From the NCBI GenBank assembly GCA_027604665.1, contig JADGIZ010000026.1, positions 1 to 41,280 of the forward strand: 41,280 nucleotides of DNA, given 5' to 3'. A program made the translations under genes and the position numbers. The notes beneath the pieces are model-generated. The model made no database searches and was not told where the DNA came from. It saw only the letters and a list, made by a program, of their open reading frames with translations. Positions 34,087-41,280 of the stretch are shown piece by piece. The DNA is from Polyrhizophydium stewartii (lineage: Eukaryota > Chytridiomycota > Chytridiomycetes > Rhizophydiales). Positions within the stretch are counted from its first letter, which is position 1, and every line of letters begins with the position of its first letter.

Positions 34087-34211
34087 TGGCGCGAGATCGG
34101 CCAAATCAGACGTTCCCGAAATCTTCGTGAGCCGACCTCTCCCGCGCCGAAGCTGCGAGGGAACGCAATCGCTCACTCGGCCGTCGTCCTTCCGAGCTGC
34201 AGTAGTGCCCA
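34087..34211. promoter_or_regulatory. Divergent promoter between the Rim15-like kinase and CM-PDT
   Basis: 125 nt between start codons. No TATA box. The minus-strand frame of the kinase stays open upstream of its first Met to about 34218 but without another ATG. Confidence 0.5.
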
Positions 34212-35851
34212 ATGGCAACGAACCTCTCGCAACTGCGCGAGCGCATCGACGACATTGACGCCCGGATTGTGCAACTGCTCAACGACCGGGCGTCGGTCAG
34301 CATCGGCATTGGCTCAGCCAAGAAGGAGATGGGGTGCGCCGTGACGCCTGCGCTGGCGCGGGTGCTTGAAGCTGCGACTCACGGGCCTCCGCACCGCGCG
34401 ACCGCCTGCTGTGCGTGCCTCGTGCGTGCTGACGGGCGTGCGACAGCATCATCTCTCAGCCTCATATCCCCAAGCGCGAGCAGGAGGTGTTCGCCAGGGT
34501 GCGTCGCCGAGGCTTGACGGCTCGGACTGTCCCTCCCCACCGCCGTCGTGGACTCGAGCGCCGCGCCGGCTTCTTGGTTGGGTGTCAGGACTGCGCGCGG
34601 CAGCGGCGACCTGTCCTCTGCCCCGATGCCCTCAACCCTCCTCCGCTCAGCCAGACCTTGCGCCGTTTCCATCACTGTGCACATGCTGATCTGGAGCATC
34701 GCCAAGCAGATCGAGCGCCTCAACCACGGCCCGCTGCCACACGAGGCCGTCCAGGCAATCTACCGCGAGATCATGTCCGCGTCCATCTCGCTCCAGAAGG
34801 AAACCACGATTGCGTACCTCGGCCCGCGTGGCTCGTACTCGTTCCAAAGCGCATACGAGAAGTTTGGCGACAGCCTGACCTTTGTCGAGCAGCCGTCGAT
34901 CACCAAAGTCTTCCAGGCTGTTGCATCCGGCGCCGCGACCTACGGCCTGGTGCCCTTTGAGAACTCCTCCTACGGCACCGTGCAGCAGACACTCGACTGC
35001 TTCGTGGCTGCCCTTCCGGAGGCTCAGGCGCTGATCCGAGGCGAGACGTACCTTGCTGTCCACCACTGTTTGCTGTCGAACTCGTCCCGCGACAAGATCA
35101 AGCGCATCTACAGCCATCCACAGGTACGAGTGCGTGCGGCTCACGATGGATCCATTTTCCGAGCGGCTAATTGTGCTCGTGCTGGCCCGCGCGGGGGCCT
35201 ATCCAAAACCTCAGGCCCTGGGTCAGTGTGCCAAATGGCTCGAGGCCAACCTGCCGTTTGCGGAGCTCGTCAGTGTGGCCTCAACGTCGCGTGCGGCTGA
35301 AATGGCCTCGCGCGAGTCTGGCTCCGCGGCCATATCCAACGCCATGTGTGCAGACTTGTTTGACATCAACGTCGTCGAGCGCAACATTGAGGACATGCAG
35401 AGTACGAGGCTCGCATGCGCGAGCGCCTCGGTCGGTGCTGACAGATCCCGCCCCCCCCCACAGACAACACTACCCGCTTCTTTATCATTGGCAAGGCGCT
35501 CGACTCACCAACCGGAAACGACAAGACGCTGCTTCAGTTCACCGTCGACCATCGCAAGCCGGGCGCTTTGTGCGATGCACTCAACGTGATGAAGCAGCGC
35601 CAGATCAATCTCACCAAGATCGACTCGCGTCCGTCGGGCCAGCGTCTGTGGTGAGAACCCAACCGCTGCTCGTTGATGCCGCTATGCTTGGCAGGCTGAG
35701 ACGCCTTGTGCCTTCACGATCCAGGCACTATGTGTTTTTTGTCGAGTTCGAGGGCCATGCTGAGGACGCCAAAGTCAAGGAGGCCATCAAAGACCTCGAC
35801 AGCTTCTGCCTCGACATCCGCCTGCTCGGCTCGTACATGTCGCTGCAATGA
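34212..35851 (+). CDS. pheA: Bifunctional chorismate mutase-prephenate dehydratase with ACT domain
   Basis: Catalyses chorismate to prephenate to phenylpyruvate in phenylalanine synthesis. Six exons (34212-34333, 34447-34498, 34710-35123, 35215-35401, 35464-35650, 35725-35851) join in phase. Residues 1-95 are an AroQ chorismate mutase of the short bacterial type: LRERIDDIDARIVQLLNDR with active-site Arg9, Arg26 and Lys37, then PKREQEVF and SISLQK. The dehydratase follows: TIAYLGPRGSYS, VPFENSSYGTVQ, SHPQALGQC, catalytic TTRFF. The ACT domain has KIDSRPS (the ESRP-type phenylalanine-binding motif) and HYVFFVEFEGH. Most fungi carry separate Aro7 and Pha2 proteins; Aro7 has a different, larger mutase. 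The fusion is the layout of bacterial P-proteins, here with eukaryotic introns. Start: only Met before the mutase helix. Feedback inhibition by Phe is likely from the ACT motifs. Confidence 0.95.
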
Positions 35852-36021
35852 AGTGCAATATATGCCGATGCGGAGCCGTCGTCTCTGCCAGCGCACGTTG
35901 GATGACGGAGACCCACGCCCACCACCATCCGAGTGGCGCGGGCGAACCTCGCCGTCAGGAAGCAGAGCCAAACCGCAGGCCAACCGGAACGTCTTGCTTG
36001 ACGTCCCTCTTGCGTCCGTCC

Positions 36022-38963
36022 ATGGCGTCGACGGGCCGGACGCTGCTCTTCCTCTGGCTGTGCTTCTGCCTGCTGTACTTCTTCGACCCGGCGACCAAGG
36101 TCGACGTTGTGCCGCTGCAGAAGCTGCTCGAGGCCCAACAGAACGAGTCTCTGGTGCTCGGCAATATGACCTATGCCGACAACGGGGTGCGGCGCCTCGG
36201 CGGGCCCGGCTCCCACGCCTTGTGCTGCCCACATACCCGCAGTGCTGACCACCCTCCGCGGCTGCGCACGCAGACTCACTTCTCGGCGAGCTACCGCCGC
36301 CTGCTGGCGGACATGCAGCCGCAGCAGCCGGAGCCTGTCTTCTTCACGAACCTCACCGGCCGCTTCAGAGGTCCGCTGCGGCATTGCCGCGCCTGCGCGA
36401 CCGCTGGCATGGCTGACCCGGCCGCTGACCGGACACTCCGGCTTGGCCTGTTCCTGCACCGAATGGCCTCGCTTTAGGCAACTGGACGCCGCTCCACCTC
36501 GCAGAAAACGCCTCGGTCCTGTTTGGCCTCCCGGACAAGGTCGAGCTGTCGCCAGCACAAATGCCGCCGGTCTCCCAGCCCAGCTCACTGCCGGGATCGG
36601 CTGCTGCGCCGGCGGCAGGACAGAAGCAGAAGCAAGGCGCCAACATGCCGGACCTGCCTGCAGGACGGCCCGCGGGCGACTTCAACTTTGCGGATGGAGG
36701 CACCGCCATGCTTCGTCTATTTACAAACGCAACCATCGTGGACTCGATTGCGTACATTGAGGGCAAGCTCGAGCTCAGCGACAGCCAGCAGAAGCCATAC
36801 TCGTCCTTTCTTCACGGAATTCATTTTGTCAGCAACGGCACCCTTTTCCTGCGCAGCGCTCCAGAGGACATGTGAGCCAGACACGGATGCACTGGCTTGG
36901 ATGTGCAGTCAATGGGTTCTGACCCACTGTCTGATCATGTGCCAACATTTCCGCACAATCCCTCCCGGCCCTCGCGTCGCGGAGAAGCGATCTGAGCCTG
37001 CACGGCATACCAAAGCTCATGCCCGACCAAGCCTCATTCAACCAGGCGCTGCGCGCTATCAAGGGTGTCGGCGACAACTACATTGCCATCTTGCAAAACC
37101 AACTCAGCAGGGGATCCAAGACGGAACAAGAAGGTGTGCAGTGGCTCAAAAGATGTGCCCACGTCACTTGCTCACGAGTCCTTTTCTGGCTCCACGGTCC
37201 CAGTTGTTCTCTCGACATCCAAAGTGCGGTGTCAATTTTCGATTGTCATGCAGGAGCAGCCACTCGATGCAACGCAGCAGCAGATCCGCGATCTGGAGCA
37301 TGGTCTGTCAGCGTTGCATGACTCTACTGCGGGCATGCGCTGCGATACACCTGCTGACACGCCAACCGTAGAGCTCACTTTGAGCCAAGGGATTTGGGTT
37401 ATCCGCCCACCGCTTCTGGTTGCGAACATGTCTCTTGTGTCGCCAAACTGCGACGTTGCGATTGGTATTCCGCAACTGTACGGCCTCAAGTACAACGTCG
37501 CCATGTCCAAGAGCCGCAGCGCGGCCGTATTTGTGTCTGCTCTGACTTTTGTGGAGCTGCTATTGACTGCGCGCCAGATGCAGTATACTTCGTCCCAGTC
37601 TGTGAGTAATTTGGCGCATGCTGTGTTGCAAGGAGCTGCCCTGACAAGTCCCGAATACGCCTGGTTGCTTCTGCGGATATGGGCGATGATTAGCTTCGGT
37701 CCAAGATCTCTTCACTTACGATTGCAATGATGACGCTGTTTGATGCATATGCATGCATTGCCATGTTGACCGCGGCTATCGTGATGCGTGAGTGGTGCCC
37801 TGCTTCTGAAAAAACATTCTAAGCAGCTAATTATGGCGCCAATCCTGTCTACGCACGCACCCTCGTGCACCCACGACCTACAGAGGATCTCTTTGTGCCA
37901 TTTGCAACAGGCGCCTTCCTCAAGTTCTGCATGTTTTCGGTGTTTGAGATGCGCTATTTGTTTACGACCATACAAGCCCGCCGCCGGGACAGCGCGGATG
38001 TTTTTGAAGGAACTCTTCTCTCACGCATCTGTAAGGGGCGACAGTGTATAGCGTTACATCCATCAGGCATATTCCCTCTTGTGCTGACTGTTGTGCCCCA
38101 GACGTCTATGGCTTCCTAGGCGTGTTCTTTTTCTATCAAGTTGCATCAAGATTCACGATTGTCGCTGTTGCTGCGACGTTTGCCGTGCATTCATTCTGGA
38201 TCCCGCAGATCGTCACGAATGTGCGGCGCAATTCGCGGCGTGCGTTTGATCGCGTGTACATTTACGGAATGTCAGCAACTCGTGTGCTTTTGATGCTCTA
38301 TATATGGGGATGCCCCGACAACGTCTTCGGGATCCACGAGGAGCCGCGGCTTGGGCTGGCCATAGCGCTGTGCATCTACGTCGGAGCCCAAGCAGCAACG
38401 TTGATAGTGCAGGATATCGTAGGGCCGCGCACACTCGTTCCTGCACAGGCAAGCTGGCATGGCGCTTGGGTTCGAGCACTGCCGCGCGGATGCTGACTGC
38501 AAGCGCAACCAGCTTGCGCCGCAGACTTACGACTACCACCCGGTTCTGCTTGCACACGACGACAACTTTGTTTCCCTGCTCGTTGACGGCGACGCCGAGA
38601 ACCGCAGCTTGCCTACGGCATCTTCGGCGGCTGGCCCGCGTGTGCTCTCCGACGCAGCACAGGGCCCGACGACAAGGCGGTCTCGCGCGCGGGGTGGCAA
38701 CGACCGCCCTCGGAACAACGAGTGCGCCATCTGCTTCGCCCAGGTGCAGCTCGTGACGAGCCGAGACCGCGCTCATGCAAGCGAGCGACTCAACTACATG
38801 GTGACGCCGTGCCATCACATCTTCCACACAGAATGCCTGGAGCGCTGGATGGAGGTCAAGCTCGAGGTGGGCGATGGCCGCGGCTCTTGCGCCTCGATGT
38901 CCTGTGTGCTGACGAGCAGGCCAAAAGTGCCCCGTGTGCCGGTCAGAGCTGCCGCCGACTTGA
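36022..38963 (+). CDS. TUL1: Tul1-type transmembrane RING E3 ligase of the Golgi Dsc complex
   Basis: Ubiquitin ligase of Golgi/endosomal membranes that clears misfolded or orphan membrane proteins and, in some fungi, cleaves SREBP. A signal/anchor sequence TLLFLWLCFCLLYFF follows the start at 36022. The lumenal part is long and glycosylation-rich (NWTPLHLAENAS, NGTLFL). Then come several membrane helices: AVFVSALTFVELLLTARQMQ, a block near 37730-37780, FLKFCMFSVFEMRYLF, FLGVFFFYQVASRF and LLMLYIWGCPDN. The FEMRYLF-type segment is diagnostic for the family. The C-terminal C3H2C3 RING reads ECAICF, then PCHHIFHTECLERW, and after the last intron ECPVCRSELPP. At least eight short introns were noted. 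The last acceptor (CCAAAAG) restores the CPVC pair. The start is chosen because the hydrophobic anchor follows directly. Confidence 0.92.
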
Positions 38964-39030
38964 TCGGGGCTGGCGCTTTATTGGATAAACATGCGGACCG
39001 CGAGACAGAGAGCGCCGATTGCGGGTGCAG

Positions 39031-39473
39031 TCACAGCTGCTTGCGCTTGCTGACCTTGAGCAACCACCGGTTGATTTCCTGGGTGGTGCTTGCCGACGAC
39101 GGGCCGCTCTTGCCCTGCGAGCGACAAGGCGTCAGCGGGTGCGTCGCTCGATGGAGCATCGCGGGCGAGCAGGCACGCCTGAGCCAGGCGGTGGTGCTCC
39201 TGCCCGCGAGCGGCAGCCAGCAGCTGGCAGCGGCAGCCGGCGGCGGCCGGGCCAGCACTCTGGCGGCCAGTGTCGCTGCGATCGCCGGGCACGCACCTTG
39301 GAGGTCATGCACTGGGCCAGCGCACGGGCCGACGCCCCGCACTCGGCAGCGTCCACGGACATGGCGCGCCAGCAGTTGAACATGGTCGTCATCTCCAGCG
39401 CGCAGGGCGTCGCCTGCAGCATCTTGGCCGGCTTGAGCTGGATGGGCCGCTTCAGCTTCTCGATGACACGCAT
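39031..39473 (-). CDS. MRP10: Mitochondrial small-subunit ribosomal protein Mrp10/mS37 (CHCH)
   Basis: Small mitoribosomal protein imported into mitochondria through the Mia40 disulfide relay. Two exons (39473-39297 and 39114-39031) join in phase 0 to 86 residues. After a basic N-terminus (KLKRPIQLKPAKML) there are exact twin CX9C motifs: CALEMTTMFNC and CGASARALAQC. A basic tail follows, ending INRWLLKVSKRKQL. Length and layout match yeast Mrp10 and human CHCHD1. The intron (182 nt) takes up nearly half of the gene span. It sits convergent with Tul1 (67 nt between stops) and upstream of it on the same strand is the Cdc50 gene. Confidence 0.9.
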
Positions 39474-39660
39474 CGTTGGAGTCCCGGCAAGCAAGGAAAA
39501 ACGAAGATTTCTCGCTGGAGGGGCTCAAAGATATCGAGAGGCCCCAAGGGTGTGCATGGACGCCGCCTCCGGCGCCGGCCCCTTCCGCACACATAGGGGC
39601 GCAAAGAGTCGGTTCTTATTGGAGTTTGAGAGGAATGAGATCAAAGGGCCGGAAGCAGCA
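39474..39660 (-). promoter_or_regulatory. Spacer holding the Cdc50 3' end and the Mrp10 promoter
   Basis: 187 nt between the Cdc50 stop and the Mrp10 start, both on the minus strand. It must carry a polyadenylation signal and a promoter. An AATAAG-like element (minus strand, near 39615) is a possible poly(A) signal. Confidence 0.4.
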
Positions 39661-41280
39661 TCAGTCGGCCTTGGACTTGACCCACGACAGGTGGGCGTGG
39701 TCGCCCAGTTTGCTGCGCGCAAGGTGCTGGTCAGCACAAGCGCTGGGCAATGGCGCTGCTCCGGCCACATCGAATCTCACCGGGGCCTGTACACGCCCGC
39801 AAGAATCACAAAAAAGCCGCAAATGCCGCCGACGGCCAGGAATGCGATGCCCATGAAGTTGTTCTTGGTGCCGAGGAACGACGCCTGGCTGAAGACCAAC
39901 GACTTTGTGCCATCAAAACGCCTGCAGTTCCATTCTACAGAGAGTCAGGATGACTGCGTTAGTAAATCGCATGCGCAGACACTGCAGCTCATGCTGCAGG
40001 CGCACTCACTGTCTACAATTGAAATCTGCCAAAGGCCAGCATCAAGGCCGTCGCCATTGTTGCGGCCCCACAGCTTGCGGAACGTGGGCAGGCCGGCCTT
40101 GCGCATCCACACCTGGAAGCGCTCCCAGTTGGCGAGATCGGGCAGGTTAGACGAATTGTATCCGTTGCCCCAGAGAGTAGGCCATGCTTGGCGCCACTGC
40201 GGCGGCGGAATCAGCATCGTCGGGATCTGGGACTGCAACGACGGGTCGGATCTCCAGCCCGTGGTGCGGTAGAGCGACGAGTCCTCGTTCCAGGCAATGC
40301 CCTTTTCGCTGAAGCCAAACGAGGCGAGCCGGCAGTTGGTGTCGACGCAAGTGAGATTCGAAATGTCGTCTGCGAGCAATGGCAGCGTCAGCTGCAGGCG
40401 AAGAGTGCGTCATGTGGCTCCAAGCCCCGACGGGCGGCTGCTCACCGGAAAACATCGAGTTGGCGATCAGCCCACAAGGGTAGTACTGTGCCTTGGGGTC
40501 TGCGTTGCTGAGGACCGCGTCATACGGCTTGCGCAGGCAGTCTGGGTTGCTCTCAGCGTGCGAGAGCGAGTTGCCGCTCCACGAAAACTGCGATGCGGTG
40601 GAGCAGTTGGCGTACTGCAGGAACGCGCAGTTGGTCTCGCCGCTCGATGGAATGTCGCCAGCAGAGCGGTAGACTTTTCCCGCCAGCTGGTCGGCGTCCT
40701 GAGACTTGACGTACAGGCGGTTGTTTTGGTACATGTTGGTGATGCGCACGTACATGTAGATTGTGCCCGAAAGGCTCTTTGGGACGCGGAACTGGACGGT
40801 GCAGGTTTTGGTGTTGGGGTCGTACCTCCACTGCGTGACCGAGTCGGCTCCCGTGACGGACGATGCCGGCGCCGCGAACGTGCTCGACGCCGTGGTGCTG
40901 CACTTTGTGTAGTCGAACGCGACCTCGCTGACCTGCTCGCATCGGGTGTCTCGGTCAGCGCGCGGACGGCTGCCACGGCGGTTCAAGCGCAACACACCGC
41001 CTGGCTGTTGATAAAGAGCACTGCGCCGAGCGGGATGAGCACGAGCGCAAAGGCGCCGCAAATGGTCATGAGTGTGTTGTGGGTGAAGACTAGCTTCCAG
41101 TGGGTCATGTCCGTGATGCTGAAGGGCGATTTGCCTGGTCGCCGGCACCGGCACTCGAGGTCAGCAACGCGGGCACTGTTGCAGGGCAGCGGCGCGCTGA
41201 GGCACGCACGCTTGGGCTTTGAGGACGTCTCGGCCGTCAGCGGCCGGGAAGCTGGGCGGGCCGGGCGCGCGGGCGGGCGG
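39661..41280 (-). CDS. CDC50: Cdc50/Lem3 family P4-ATPase (lipid flippase) subunit, 5' partial
   Basis: Non-catalytic partner of aminophospholipid flippases, needed for their ER exit and activity. The first membrane helix is HNTLMTICGAFALVLIPLGA. The lumenal domain follows: EVAFDYTKC, QFRVPKSLSGTIYMYVRI, YQNNRLYVKS, DCLRKPYD, YYPCGLIANSMFS, KGIAWNEDSSL, WMRKAGLPTFRKLWG. The second helix is MGIAFLAVGGICGFFVILAG. The end is KLGDHAHLSWVKSKAD. The four lumenal cysteines of the family and several NxS/T sites (NCS, NLT) are present. Introns were joined in phase, for example NSMFS to DDISNLTCVD. A short exon encoding a basic Lys/Ser stretch (KPKRKSPFSITD) lies near 41130-41250 and the true start is to the right of the window or within its last 100 nt. 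The N-terminal RPPNTAFKQQRL motif usual in fungi is not visible. Confidence 0.93.

Noticed and set aside
39019..40272. 417-codon plus-strand open frame
   Set aside because: Antisense to Mrp10 and Cdc50, both of which have secure family motifs on the minus strand.
1..41280. CRISPR arrays, transposons, tRNA or rRNA genes, viral genes
   Set aside because: No direct-repeat arrays, terminal repeats, transposase/reverse transcriptase motifs, cloverleaf-like segments or rRNA blocks were seen on reading; a tRNAscan or repeat search was not possible.

Overview
This window is nuclear DNA from a eukaryote. It is GC-rich (by eye about 55-60 %), gene-dense and cut by many short introns (about 50-210 nt). 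Fifteen protein-coding genes can be supported, two of them cut by the window edges. I saw no rRNA, tRNA, CRISPR array or transposon. The gene set points to a fungus that still has a flagellum, i.e. an early-diverging zoosporic lineage. Fungal-type genes are a Gvp36-like BAR protein, a Pcl-type cyclin, a Rim15-like kinase, a YML020W-like hydrolase and the Golgi Dsc ubiquitin ligase Tul1. Alongside them are a CatSper2-type sperm/zoospore calcium channel subunit and a PIH1-domain protein. The lineage call is an inference from gene content; I cannot name a species.

Layout. 1-2467 (+): 3' part of a proline-rich, SH3-ended protein with four copies of a short WH2-like motif. 2636-4371 (-): BAR protein. 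4507-7169 (+): CatSper2-like channel. 7215-8799 (-): Rqt4/TRIP4 zinc-finger protein with a (CAG)19 tract. 9113-11139 (+): Pcl-type cyclin with a long tail. 11189-13623 (-): putative mitochondrial helical-repeat protein. 13679-15620 (+): GPHR/GTG membrane protein with one GC-AG intron. 15665-22959 (-): RalGAP alpha. 23048-25140 (-): YML020W-like alpha/beta hydrolase. 25351-26524 (+): PIH1 protein. 26611-34086 (-): Rim15/Greatwall-like AGC kinase. 34212-35851 (+): chorismate mutase-prephenate dehydratase. 36022-38963 (+): Tul1. 39031-39473 (-): mitoribosomal Mrp10/mS37. 39661 to the right edge (-): Cdc50/Lem3 flippase subunit.

Genes are very tightly packed: the spacers I can measure run from 44 to 313 nt, and several divergent pairs share 55-210 nt. 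Coding parts were joined by hand, keeping reading phase across GT-AG introns; many introns carry a TGCTGAC-like branch site close to the acceptor. No operon-like logic is expected in such a genome. Several products do share themes: membrane trafficking and Golgi (BAR protein, GPHR, RalGAP, Tul1, Cdc50), flagellar biology (CatSper2, possibly PIH1) and nutrient/cell-cycle signalling (Pcl cyclin, Rim15-like kinase).

I did not find a clearly new multi-gene system. The most unusual items are the fungal-context CatSper2, the bacterial-style intron-bearing CM-PDT fusion, and the actin-motif protein whose readable introns are all in phase 1.
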